Source: Harmonia axyridis (lineage: Eukaryota; Arthropoda; Insecta; Coleoptera; Coccinellidae). From it: a DNA stretch of 64,000 nucleotides. The stretch is taken from contig NC_059503.1 of assembly GCF_914767665.1 (NCBI RefSeq), positions 28,582,001 to 28,646,000 on the forward strand, written 5' to 3'. The notes under the pieces were generated by a model, which saw only the letters and a program-made list of their open reading frames with translations, was not told the origin of the DNA and made no database searches. How positions within the stretch are numbered: position 1 is the first letter of the stretch; each line of letters begins with the position of its first letter. The translations under genes were made by a program, and so were the position numbers. Shown here in pieces: positions 10,517 through 20,540 of the stretch.

Positions 10517-13240
10517 CTAAATATAATAATCATCTTTGTGATAAAGTTCCAACAATAATCTATGAATATAAGAAGGTGAATATCCATTCCTGAAAAAAAA
10601 TCTGTTGTTAGTAATTATTATCTTTAAAATTTACCCTTTTCATTTACACATTCAACTAAAGCAAAAGGTTTTGCAACATATAGCTGAATATAAACATGTT
10701 CATAATATGTTGGCAGCAAACATATTAACAGGAATTTTTCATGACTTACTGATGTGCAATGATGAATAGCTTAACAAGTTCAGGAGGTACAAAATCAAAG
10801 ATGGGGTCGATTATGTTAAATTCACTAGTATTGGTTTCTGCCCAGAGATTTTCTGTGCCAATGTTCCTAGGAATCTGATACTCTTCACAACTCACTGTGA
10901 CTTTTGGAGTCAATTTATACATATGTGTTAATACTATTACCTAAAACAAATAACACATTATATTTAAATTTTTAAAAACTAATTTTCTCTTTCGAGATTC
11001 AATTTTTGAAAACTCACAGGTACAGAAAAATATTTGGCGGTGACTGCAACATTGTGAACCCCTGCAATAGTTTGAAGCCCCCCGTCGGCATAAACTATGT
11101 GTGTGCCTATTATAACTTTGTTAACTCGAGACATCATGTCAAATACATTGGAATCAGGAATCAAGCTTACTTGGATATTCTTGATGTTTGCCAAATTAGA
11201 TGCCATAGTATGACCCTGATGATAACTAGTTTTAATATTATGAAACCTTGGATACAATTTGAATCTATTACTTACAGCTACTACTTGGGATGACTCCACA
11301 ACTATCACATTCATTGGTCTCTCTTTAGCAGCAGCTTTCAAAAACTGTTCTACCAAATTTGATTTTCCATACGTCAAAATTACTTCATTTGTGAAAATTT
11401 GATCAACAGCACGGCTTGAAATATTAGCTGAACTAAAAAAAGTTAGTTTTAGAATGAAAACAAGCAAGAAACTATCAAGTTGTCTAACCTAGATTCAAGT
11501 TCACTTCTATATTCTGAAGCACGAAGCAACAAATCGTCCCTCAGACTTGGTAACTTCTCTGAATAATCTGTCACTGGTTCCGCATTTGAAGTAATTAAAT
11601 GATGTAAGGATGTATCGTCTCCTCTCCTCTGAAGCAATTAAATATAGGAAAATTAGAAATAATAATTATTCAACTGACTATTCAGTTCAAAAAGGAGTAG
11701 TTATTGAAAACAATAATAGGTAGAATGTAATTTAGTGTGCCCACTTCCAACAACCTGGAAATCATATGGAAATTTTATGTCAGAATGACTGCCAAGTTGC
11801 CAGATTTGGAAATGAATCCTTTAGTCTGCATTAGGGACATATTTTCTTTATTCAATGTGCTTGTGAGGTCAAGGTTTGAGTATAGATGCGTAGTCTGGAA
11901 CCCTGGATATAATGTAAATTTAAGAGGTTTAGAAAATATACAGAGGCAATTCTTGAAGTATGTTACTTTTAGATTCAGTGGTGTTTATCTAAACCGTGGT
12001 GTACCAGATGATCAGTTGTTGAGTAGATTTTAAGTTGATTCTCTAGAGTCTTTGTACCTACTTGGGTATACTATTTCTCAGAAAATATAATAGACTCCCT
12101 ATTTGCTATCACTAGTTGATCTTCATGTTACTAGACTGCCTTTACGCAGCCCAACTACATTTTATCTTCCTTTTCCACGCTTTAACATCTTTCTTTTGGT
12201 CTCTTCATATATGTCATGACTACATGTCCATCCAGCATATTGTGGATATTTTTCATTGTAATCAATCTGATATAAGGAGGGCTGTTCTGGGATCACGGCT
12301 TCACTGTGGGTAGTTAAGGGTGATCTTTTTTTCCAACGAGTTTTTTTCACTCAAGCCTGGCACCATTTAATTTGTTTTGGGTTTTATTATGTATTTATTC
12401 TTAGTGTAAAACTTTTAAGTTTCATTTCTTGTATATTTGTTTTCCCAATCTGTAATTGGCCTCAGCTGTAGAATGGTGTAATTATTAAATGAATAAAATT
12501 AACTATTTGTTTAGAAATAGGAAAATATTTTATATTTTTCATCTTCTGCTTTTTTACTATTTGGATGAGAATTTAAATATCTTGAATAATAATAATTGGA
12601 TAGTTAACAATTATAAAATTTACTGGTTTTCAATTTGAGATTGTTTTAACATGGTTCTACAATTAAATATTATACCATATTTTTATCACTAAAAGCTTTA
12701 ATTAGAGGCTGGCATTATTTGTGCATAGTTTGATCTAAAAGTGAGCACACTAATCTACATGTTCACCCAATTATACCTTCATCCCATTATCATACTCCTC
12801 TCTGATAACTTTCAAGAAATGTCTCATCACATTCACAGCAACCATGTGATGTGGTAATGCTTTTTCAATTCTTTTTATATCAGTCTTGATTAGTTCCATA
12901 AGTTGTCTGTAAATAAAGCAACATTCATTTATACTAGCTAATACTTTAAATATCGACCTTACTGTGCAGATTCCCAGTTCTTTCCAGATATCATGCATTT
13001 CAATAATTCTTGAGACCTCAAAGCTATATCATATGAGTTTGTCAATTTCCTAAAAAAGAAGCAGTTTTTTTCATTTGCCATTTGGGAGCTTTTTCTAATT
13101 GTAGAAAGTTAAAAGGCTTTTATAGTACATCATTTTTGAATGATTTACTATAAAACTATGAAATTGACATACTTAGCTGCAATATCTGCCATAAGTCTTG
13201 GTAATGTAGGTAATATAACTTTTTTCTTAACTTCAGTCAT
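10517..13240 (-). CDS. eIF2B2: Translation initiation factor eIF2B subunit beta
   Basis: Regulatory subunit of eIF2B, the guanine-nucleotide exchange factor that recharges eIF2 with GTP in the cytosol. Exons in transcript order: 13240-13173, 13049-12963, 12906-12777, 11628-11489, 11432-11276, 11215-11018, 10940-10750, 10589-10517. These total 1,044 nt, 347 aa plus stop (human 351 aa). Key matches: LMELIKTDIKRIEKA, MRHFLKVIREEYDNG, NEVILTYGKSNLVEQFLKAA, NVIVVESSQ, GHTMASNL, MSRVNKVIIGTHIVYADGG, VFDFVPPELVKLFI-type end (here IFDFVPPELVKLFI) and the C-terminal NGYSPSYIHRLLLELYHKDD. The 60-bp intron 11216-11275 is a multiple of three with no stop, so it reads through in the raw frame; removing it gives the family length. 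The intron between 11629 and 12776 carries a LINE insertion. Confidence 0.95.
11737..12500 (+). mobile_element. 5'-truncated LINE (jockey/CR1-like) in eIF2B2 intron
   Basis: Antisense to the host gene. The open frame at 11737-12033 shows the region after the reverse-transcriptase core: LVRSRFEYRCVVWNPGYN, LENIQRQFLKY and LNRGVPDDQLLSRF. Frameshifts follow, and the copy ends in an A/T-rich tail near 12500 (GAATAAAATTAAC). It is a dead, truncated copy. Confidence 0.7.
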
Positions 13241-13416
13241 TTTGTTGAAATTAATTAAATTGAATTTGATTCAGTATTGCTTCAAAAATTTTTTTTTCGC
13301 CTCAAAAAGTTCTTCACAGTATGTCTTACCACAGACTAGGTAATCTGTGGTCTTACCATTTCAGTCATAAACATAGATAAGTAATAAATGGTCATAAATT
13401 TGACTGAGGTATCAAG

Positions 13417-13455
13417 TCACAGAATAGAGAGGTATAATACTTCTCTATTCTGTGA
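13417..13455. repeat. Perfect 14-bp inverted repeat upstream of eIF2B2
   Basis: tcacagaatagaga (13417-13430) and its exact reverse complement (13442-13455) flank an 11-base spacer, 180 bp upstream of the eIF2B2 start codon. Function unknown. Confidence 0.6.
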
Positions 13456-13466
13456 TCAAGTGTTAC

Positions 13467-13694
13467 CAATATAACTTTTTTCTTCTTCTTCTTTTGTCAA
13501 CAACTGCCTGTTTGGACACCAACTGGCTCTTGGGGATCCAGGGCAGCAATCATGGGCTCAGCATCTCTGCTATGTACCCAAACTCGATAATTCTGATCTA
13601 AACAGCGGCTCAGCTCCTGGAGCAGCAGGAATCTGGGCAGGTCCCACACCAAACCGCTTCTGACTATTCAAAAAGGCATCAATATAACTTTTTT
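13467..13694 (-). mobile_element. Retroposed fragment with 15-bp target duplication
   Basis: The 15-mer caatataactttttt occurs at 13467-13481 and again at 13680-13694. The roughly 198-bp insert between them reads, on the minus strand, from a GC-richer body to a (GAA)n tail against one duplication. Long variable target duplications plus a simple-repeat tail are the mark of LINE-driven insertion (a truncated LINE or SINE). Its base composition is clearly unlike the AT-rich flanks. Confidence 0.7.
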
Positions 13695-14540
13695 TATAAT
13701 ATTAAATATTTTTTCTATGACTATAGATTACTAGATGACGGATATCCGTATTCTTTGCAATTCCATGTACCGTCGAGGGCGCTGCTAACAGTAGGAAAAG
13801 GATAGGTAGTACATTATTCAAAATTTGCTTTGAATAACTAGTAATTCATAATGTAAGAAGCTACTGTGCGGCGAAACAATTGTTATCAACATAATAAGAT
13901 AGTAGATATAGATTAGAATAACTGATATTCAATATTAATTAAATGGATTTCCACCAAGTAGCTACCAAGTCCATCAAATACTTACCTACTTAAAAAACAT
14001 TGTCAGGAACGTGATAGCAGACTTGTTCAAGATAAAAAAGGGATAGGGAGGAGTGCTGAATCCAACAATGTTTTCGATTTTTTTTCAGATGAGATAATCG
14101 AGGAATCAAAGGAACACACAGAGAAATTAACAGTTGGTTTCAAAAATATGAGGGTTGAAATATCACTGTAAGCTTTCGCGGATTATATCGTGTTAACTAC
14201 AGGAACCATAAAGGTTGAAAAAAGGAATGTGGAGTTGTGGAATGTGATATGGAGTTTAAAAGAAACAAAGGTTATGGCAATCAATGACAGTAAAAGCAGT
14301 TCGCAGCAGAGAGCCAACGAGAAGGGCGGGGGCACTTGTACTTCAAGTAAATATAAAGACTGAAACGATAAAATATCTTCTTCCTAGTGATAGTACTCTG
14401 TACACTCATTGTTATATAATCAGTACAATGGCTTAAAAGTCATATACCTATATAACTGAAAAAATTACATTACTTCTCATTATTAACCCTTAGCTTCTGT
14501 ATAAAGAATATATTCTATTCTTTAAAGAATGCCTTCAGTA
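13695..14540. other. Intergenic, no gene seen
   Basis: No credible ORF. At 13856-13890 a fragment of the dispersed repeat containing gcGAAACAATTGTT occurs, also seen at 44.4, 48.9 and 54.9 kb, here without its CTGATGA part. Confidence 0.4.
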
Positions 14541-15255
14541 TACCCTGCGAAAATTAATCACATTGTGGCAACTCTTTGGTAACGCAAGATATGACCCAAC
14601 TAATGGAGGGCAAAATCACCCCGCTGTGCTATGGAGATGGTAGGTGTATAGACACCTACTACTGGATGGAATTCTCGGTCATTACGAATCTCCTTGAATG
14701 TGTTAACTCCTGGTCTATGTCCCTAGATAAGGGTGTACCAATCGATATTATTTGCCTCGATCTTTTGACCTTGTGCCCCATAAACGCCTCATACACAAAT
14801 TGGAGCAGTTTGGTATTCGGGGTCGTTTTCTTTCATGGATCGAAGCATTTCTCTCGGATACTCTGTCTCTGTTGTGAGTGGAGTTCCGCAGGGATCTGTA
14901 CTGGGCCCCATGTTATCTCACACTGTTCACAGTTTGCTGACGACACTAAAATTTATGGGAACCCTACCCTTCAGGCTGACCTCGATTCTATAGCTCAGTG
15001 GTGTCAGAGCTGGCAGTTACCTCTTAGTGGTGATAAGTGTTCTTAATATGGGTGTCCGAAATCCCATTACGATCTCAAGCAATCTCTGATGTGATCTAGG
15101 GGTGATCATAACGGACAACCTGCGTTGGTCGGATCATATCCTGCATATTGTCAATAAAGCCAGGAGGTCCATATTTTCAATACAGAAAGCCTTTGGCAGG
15201 TGTGATCCTTCAACGTGCGCGGCTATCTATCAGACGTATGTCTCCTCCACAGGGC
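14541..15255 (+). mobile_element. LINE reverse-transcriptase fragment, frameshifted
   Basis: Several frames together spell a jockey/CR1-type reverse transcriptase: LLECVNSW, SLDKGVPIDIICLD, then VVSGVPQGSVLGPM in another frame, the FADDTKIYGNP block near 14940 and GVIITDNLRWSDHI further on. Multiple frameshifts make it dead. It stops abruptly near 15255 at an insertion and seems to resume at about 16381. Confidence 0.75.
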
Positions 15256-15270
15256 CATCGCTAGCTAAAC

Positions 15271-15341
15271 TGCCGCCCTAGACAGAAACCTATTTTGCCG
15301 CCCTAGGCAGAAACCTATTTTGCCTCCCTAACAGAAGCTTA
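15271..15341. repeat. Tandem repeat, about 25-bp unit, 2.5 copies
   Basis: Units start tgccgccctagacagaaacc and gccgccctaggcagaaacc, with a third decayed unit after. It lies at the left edge of the sequence interrupting the LINE; a related gccgccc motif recurs at 15853-15885. Confidence 0.6.
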
Positions 15342-16380
15342 CTCTGCAGAATGCTAAAAATTAATATTGGGTAATCGGGGTTCAGCGCCTGCACAAGCGT
15401 TTCTAGCGCCCCGACAAAAATACAAATCAGAACCCTTTCAGGTTTAGGGGGGGGGGGGGATTTGGTGAATTTATTTTCAAAGATTCAGTGTGGAAGTGTG
15501 AAAAACACCACACTTTTTTATAAAAAGTATTTCAGGAAAGAAAAAATGTATTTTAAGTGTAATTATTTTTTATGGATTCAAATTTTAATCCAATAGATGA
15601 TTTAGGATAAGTGGAATGCAATAAACAATAAACGTGCTCAACTGAATTCTAATGAATAAATGATAAAATATACGAATTGAATTCAGGTGATGCGAATGAA
15701 CAATTATTTTGAATTCGAATAGATGTTACAGATATTTACGATGCAAAAATGTTGAAGATTAGTAAATTTTTTTTTAAAAATCATTAGTGAAATTCGTTTA
15801 AATAAAAAAAATATTCAAATCTTTCTTCCAGTTTTCCAGAAAAAGTAGATAATGCCGCCCTCTATTATTTGCCGCCCCTCTAAAGTGGGCAGTTTCGATT
15901 TTAGAAAAAGCTTGCTAATTTGTTTTTTTTTTGTTTAAAATTATCTAGTAAAAAAATGAACCATTATTCAAATCGAATGCGCCCACGCCCAACACCAGAT
16001 AATTTAATTAAATAATAAAACTTCTTATATTTCTCGAGAAAGATCAGTTGGAAGTGATGAAATGGAATTGTTTTCTTATATTTTGCATTCCATTCTGAAG
16101 AATCAACATTCTGATTAGAGAATTGAAAAGAAAATAATTCAGAACCCCAAGTGGCAATAAAATTCGGCAACGTTAAGCGAACGCCGACAAGCCTGATGAG
16201 TGTATGTGTTTTTTTTTAGCGTCAATAACTCGTAAACAGCACTATGAGGGGATCACGCCACATCTGGATATTTATGAGTACCTTTAATGGTTTTTGATGT
16301 TAATTAAATATATCGGTTTTGCTTCCTGTTGTTGCTGACTGATTTAAATCTCATTTGATACTTTGAAGGACACGTGGCGA
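15342..16380. other. Sequence inserted into the LINE, unclassified
   Basis: About 1.1 kb separates two LINE parts that would be adjacent in an intact copy. It is AT-rich, contains a homopolymer of about ten G near 15449, and shows no recognisable coding sequence. No clear terminal repeats were found. Confidence 0.4.
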
Positions 16381-16640
16381 CTTTATTATCACCTTTCGCG
16401 CACTACATGACTTTTTTGGTAATAGGTGGATAGCTTGTTCACAATCAATTCAGACGATCGTTTGCGTGGTCACTCCCTCAAGCTCAAGAAAAAGAATTTT
16501 AGAACAGTGCAGAGACAGTATTTTCTAACTAATCGTGTATTTGGTGCCTGGAACGCTAAAGCGTTCCAGGCACCTTCGGCCGTAGTGAATTCAGTGTCGA
16601 TTAATTCTTTTAACCCAATACTAGCCAGAACTCAAATAGA
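16381..16640 (+). mobile_element. LINE 3' end, interrupted by a palindrome
   Basis: Reads RRGDFIITFRALHDFFGNRW in shifted frames and then DDRLRGHSLKLKKKNFRT, FLTNRVFGAWN and VNSVSINSFNP, the conserved C-terminal end of jockey/CR1-like ORF2 (expected ...NRVVxAWNxLP...VNSFK). Probably the same copy as 14541-15255. A perfect palindrome at 16543-16574 sits exactly where the family sequence should continue after AWN. Confidence 0.7.
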
Positions 16641-16904
16641 ATGAAAACGAGTATTTTTTTGTATAAACTGGTTTTTGAGTGTTCTCTAATGAAATATTCA
16701 CTAAAATTTTGAAACAAAAATTTCTCAATCCGCAGAAAATTAGCGTCCCATTTTTGGGACGATGGCTGAAAGGGAATGATATATAATAAAGATCTATTTG
16801 GACAAAAACAAGACGAAAAGGACTTTTAACCACTTCAATTGCAACATTCATTCAATTAATTATTAATAAAAAAATTATACACAACAAAAATAAAAAAAAA
16901 TTCT
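16641..16904. other. Spacer, nothing recognised
   Basis: AT-rich. Contains a small inverted repeat cgtcccattttt-gggacg near 16743-16761, possibly part of the neighbouring transposon end. No gene. Confidence 0.3.
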
Positions 16905-17165
16905 TCAGAAAAAAAAATTTTTAGGAAAAAAGAAATATTTTTCATGGAATGGTACGAAACAAATATCGTGTAGTGGTACATCACATTTTTCGCAAATTCT
17001 TGTGGTTTTTTTTCCACAAAATGCACATCTCCTTTGAGTCTCAATTGAAAGAACAAAATGACCTATTTGGTCATATCTTATGTCAACAGCTACTCTTCCC
17101 CCCAACAATTTGGACTTCTGTGGGCCTGGTCTCTTTGGCGCAGAAGCTGTATTTCTGTAAATTGC
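16905..17165 (-). pseudogene. piggyBac-like transposase, C-terminal remnant
   Basis: Minus-strand reading shows ASAPKRPGPQKSKLLGGRVA, VDIRYDQIGHFVL and then a cysteine-rich finger CAFCGKKTTRICEKCDVPLHDICF. This is the basic-linker plus Cys-rich domain that ends piggyBac-type transposases. The catalytic core is absent. The upstream side is cut by an inverted-repeat element that starts at 17198. Confidence 0.75.
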
Positions 17166-17197
17166 AACACTACTTCAATTGAAATGAACTGTGATTC

Positions 17198-17646
17198 AAT
17201 AGTATATTGTGCAACAAGTGGGTAAAGACCAACTTTTCTCACGAGCGAGAAAAAAACTTTCTCCACATGTTGCACACTATACTTTTCATACAACTGCACA
17301 AATTTCAATAATTCAATGGACTTGATTCAAATCAAAATGGCCTTCGTTGACAGTATGTGTTAATTTATTGCGTTTCCATAGAAACGACTCAAAAGCCCAA
17401 TTTCATTGGTCTACCAAGCGAGGTGTGAGCAAAGTGCCGTGAGAAATATTATTTCTCGCAGTATGAGCAATACATAGTTTTGAGATTGAGTAAGCTATGA
17501 AGAAGGCGCTACTTTTCATAGCAGTTGTAGGAAAAGTCCTTTTCTCGCTCGTGTGTTTGTGGCATTCGCCTTTCAGGCTCGTGCGACAAACTTCCACACT
17601 CGCGAGAAAAGTTGGACTTTCCCCACTTGTTGCACAATATACTATT
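17198..17646. mobile_element. Inverted-repeat element, family A, copy 1 (449 bp)
   Basis: Ends are inverted repeats of about 47 bp starting AATAGTATATTGTGCAACAA. Next to them lies a second palindromic region with ctcgctcgtg...gcctttcaggctcgtg. It has no coding capacity. Copies 2 (39401-39773) and 3 (63205-63427) share both ends or one end plus the interior. It behaves as a non-autonomous fold-back DNA transposon; the superfamily is unknown. Confidence 0.75.
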
Positions 17647-18011
17647 GTATGCGACAATGGTTCTTATAATATATTATAATAACATTATGTTTTTATTGAA
17701 ACGGTTTGCCATATTAGATCGAACGCTTTAAGAACTTTTTTATACAAATAAGCGCATACTCAGAGAACTGTCACTGATTTCGCATCAAAGTTTTTGATTA
17801 AACTTCCTGAAAATTTGAAAGCTCAAATGGGCTGTAAACACAAATTTCGGACACTAACCAAAAAATACATTCAAGAGAACTGCTCAATATTTGTGGATAT
17901 GATATAATAGAGTTTGTAAAAGTAGAAAATAGCAGGGATTATATTATACAATGTAATTTGTATAATTCAGTTTGCGGTTGTTTTCCTGCGGGCCGTCTTC
18001 GCCTGGCTTTC
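17647..18011. other. Spacer, no gene seen
   Basis: AT-rich, no coherent ORF; GC rises only just before 18000. No RNA gene or repeat recognised. Confidence 0.3.
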
Positions 18012-18350
18012 TGGTGGGCGGTTTTCGAAAAAAAAAACATTTTTTACAATAACGTTTACTCATATCTGTAATGTGAGAAAAAAAGGTTTGATAACGAAGT
18101 TGGAACTTAATTACTCAAAATATTTTTTTTTATTACCAATTCGATTGTTCTCACCTTATACTGGGTTTTCCTAAAACGGAGTTACGAAGGAAAATATTCC
18201 TTGGATAATTTTAAGAAAAAAAAGTCCCATAAACACGAGCATGCAAACGCTTTGTTTTCGAGATACAGGGTGTTTCTTGTATAGGCATACTTTTAAGTGA
18301 TGCTTATATTTATTAGTTCATCGAATCTTTATTAATCGTCGCTACAAAAT
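18012..18350. repeat. Dispersed repeat, family B, copy 1
   Basis: Aligns by eye along about 300 bp with 63611-63915: both have catatctgtaatg, gtttgataa(c/t)gaagtt, gagttacgaaggaaaat, ttggataatttt(a/g)agaaaaaa and tacaggttgttt/tacagggtgttt in the same order. Non-coding; probably a decayed mobile element. Confidence 0.65.
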
Positions 18351-18793
18351 TTGTTGATTTTCGTTTTTCGTCTTTGCGAGAATTCTGAAATTTGGGGGGG
18401 GGGTGGGTTTCTACGCCCTTGCTGGAAACATTGAAAATATTGCTAGCCTTCCCAACTACTACTAAGCATAAAATAATCACAAAATAAATTACTTAAGTTA
18501 TGAACAAAAAAATACTATAAGAATATATAATCGATGAAAAAAATCTTTGAAAATGGGGGGGCACTGTCTAAGATTGCCACAGGCGCAATAGTACCTAAAT
18601 ACGGCTCTGATAAATATATTGCCACTATGTTTAAGATATTGCAAATTTTTATTTTATTGAAACTTTAATGTGGATTCAAGTGTTATTTCCATTACTTGGT
18701 GAATAAATTTGATTTGATTTGATTGAAATCTTAGCCCGAATGTCAGCCTCATGATTTCAATAAAATCATTATGTTATTATCTATTGTACTAAC
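18351..18793. other. Spacer with a LINE-type 3' tail
   Basis: Around 18690-18725 the sequence ends in gaataaatttgatttgattt, the usual pentamer-repeat tail of jockey-type LINEs, so a short LINE 3' end may lie here. G-runs at 18395 and 18555. No gene. Confidence 0.4.
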
Positions 18794-19077
18794 TGTAAGA
18801 GTGGATTAACAAATACAGGTATTTTGAACACTTTAATCGTTGATTCAACAAACTTGGAAACACAAATATAAAACAAAATGGAGGTTAGGTTTGCTGCTGA
18901 AGGTGTGACGCCGTTATCTATTCGTGTCTCGACAGAACTGGCATCACCACCTTCAGCGGCCATAATACTTTTCTAGCTGCGCATGCGCACTAGACTGATC
19001 ATATTAGTTGTCAGCAGGTTGTTTTATAGAAGTGGACTGGCGCCAAATATATTTGGCCAGCAGTCCTTACTTCAACA
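18794..19077 (-). repeat. 3' LTR of the Copia element
   Basis: 284 bp; starts (minus strand) TGTTGAAGTAAGGACTGC and ends CTCTTACA. It is nearly identical to the interrupted 5' LTR, with only a few substitutions, so insertion is fairly recent relative to the internal decay. A short GC-rich stretch (gcgcatgcgc) and ggcgccaaatatatttggcc lie within. Confidence 0.9.
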
Positions 19078-19086
19078 CCCCCTCCC
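19078..19086 (-). other. Polypurine tract of the Copia element
   Basis: Minus strand GGGAGGGGG directly next to the TG of the 3' LTR, the usual primer site for plus-strand DNA synthesis. Confidence 0.85.
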
Positions 19087-19358
19087 AAACTGAGGAACTG
19101 ACAACTAGTCAACAGATAAGACATATACAGATAAGTTCCAACCAACTGATTTCAATAGTTAAAATAGAATATATACAGTACAATAAATACAAATAATAGT
19201 TAATATTTCTTTTGAGTTTATATAAATCAAGCCTTAAAACTAAATCAACAGGATTATCAGTGGAACTGTAGAGGCTGTTACTGTGAGGCAATCGAATAGG
19301 GTTCTTTATAGCGAACCAACTTTCCTGAATATTTTGTATGGTATCAATACATTGTGTT

Positions 19359-19803
19359 CAGGGACCGGAGACCCTTCTACAAGTGATATTATACCATCAG
19401 ATCAACATATACATATAACAGATACATATTAAGTTCCTTCATATAGAACTAACTTGATTAATTCATCACACATTATACGTGTCCGAATTTTTTTGCTTTC
19501 GCATCTATCATTACCAGGGACCGGAGACCCTTCAAATCAAGACACTAGTGTTTATGAAAGTAGGTACCCAGGGACCGGAGACCCTTCTACATGACTTGAA
19601 TAAACACTTAACATATGAACATATTTATTAGAGTATATTTCCAGGAACCGAAGAACCTTTCAATAAAACTCCGACAAATACTCAACAGATTTTTAGTATT
19701 GTCTAAGCATGTTTCCAGGAACCGAAGAACCTTTCCACACAGACAAATACTCAACAGATTTTTAGTATTGTCTAAGCATGTTTCCAGGAACGAAGAACCC
19801 TTC
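19359..19803 (-). repeat. Six copies of a 20-base motif in the Copia 3' region
   Basis: GAAGGGTCTCCGGTCCCTGG (minus strand) or close variants occur at 19359-19377, 19514-19533, 19568-19587, 19641-19661, 19715-19735 and 19784-19803. The last three sit in a tandem array of about 70-bp units that also share agacaaatactcaacaga. The region lies between RNase H and the polypurine tract. Function unknown; it may be a regulatory or RNA-structural array. Confidence 0.85.
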
Positions 19804-19935
19804 CAAACAGACAAATACTCAACAGACATTATAGTATTATTATTATTCGAGTATGTTAAACAATATATGGATAAACAACAGATAACTGAAAAAAAAGAAC
19901 ATATTGGGTTATTTGTATACAAATCTACTGAAAAA

Positions 19936-20337
19936 TCAAGCCTTATAGAATACAAGGTGATTACGAAATTTACTTAGCTTTGCTGCACTTAAAGGTTTTG
20001 TAAGAATGTCAGCAATCTGATCATTGGTATTAATCTTCACAATATTAATTTTCTTGTCACTTACATGTTGACGAATTAATAAATAATTACGTGCAATATA
20101 TTTTAAACAACTTTTACTTGTACCTGCAAGACAGTTTTGTCTTGCTGCTTCATTGTCTTCACATATATCAACAGGAAATGAACTGATACCCACAGTTTCT
20201 GCCAATAACTGTGCTAAAAATAGAACTTCATTAGTAGCATGAGTAAGTGCAATAAATTCTGCTTCTGCTGAACTTTGTGCTAATGTTGATTGAAGTTTTG
20301 AGCACCATACAACCGGATTACCGAATGCAAAAATCAC
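19936..20337 (-). pseudogene. Copia RNase H domain
   Basis: Shows the domain's ordered motifs: GNPVVWCSKLQSTLAQSSAE, AEFIALTHATNEVLFLAQLL, ICEDNEAARQ, ARNYLLIRQHV and the ending DQIADILTKPLSAAK. It is frame-shifted from the reverse transcriptase, near 20340, where the reading runs through ...GCDFCIR(frameshift)GNPVVWC. Confidence 0.9.
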
Positions 20338-20520
20338 AGCCGGTTGTCAATTTTTGACTCTTCTTATCACCTGCAAAATCTGCATCACAATAGCATGACA
20401 ACGTTGGGGAACCTGCAGTACATTTTAGACCCAACTGACTGGTACCTTTCAAATATCTGAAAACCCTTTTTACTAATGTCCAATGATACTGTTGTGGATT
20501 GGCTTGGAATCGAGATAAAT

Positions 20521-20540
20521 AACCTAACTAACCTAACTAA
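20521..20540. repeat. Telomere-like filler inside the Copia reverse transcriptase
   Basis: aacctaactaacctaactaa replaces the expected RT/RNase-H linker: the frame reads KAIGSLLYLS, then filler with stops, then LSRFQANPQQYHW. In intact relatives a segment of roughly a dozen residues (TRPDI...V) lies here, so it was lost and the gap holds imperfect TTAGG-like repeats. Confidence 0.65.

Noticed and set aside
10600..10700. Minus-strand frame LLPTYYEHVYIQLYVAKPFA inside eIF2B2
   Set aside because: It lies in the last intron (10590-10749); splicing 10750 to 10589 gives the conserved PSYIHRLLLELYHKDD end of eIF2B-beta, so this frame is not needed.
12162..12350. Minus-strand Lys/Arg-rich ORF in the eIF2B2 intron
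   Set aside because: It lies antisense in the 3' part of the LINE fragment.
19608..19977. ORFs on both strands over the Copia 3' repeats
   Set aside because: They arise from tandem repetition of a stop-free unit; no domain and located after RNase H.
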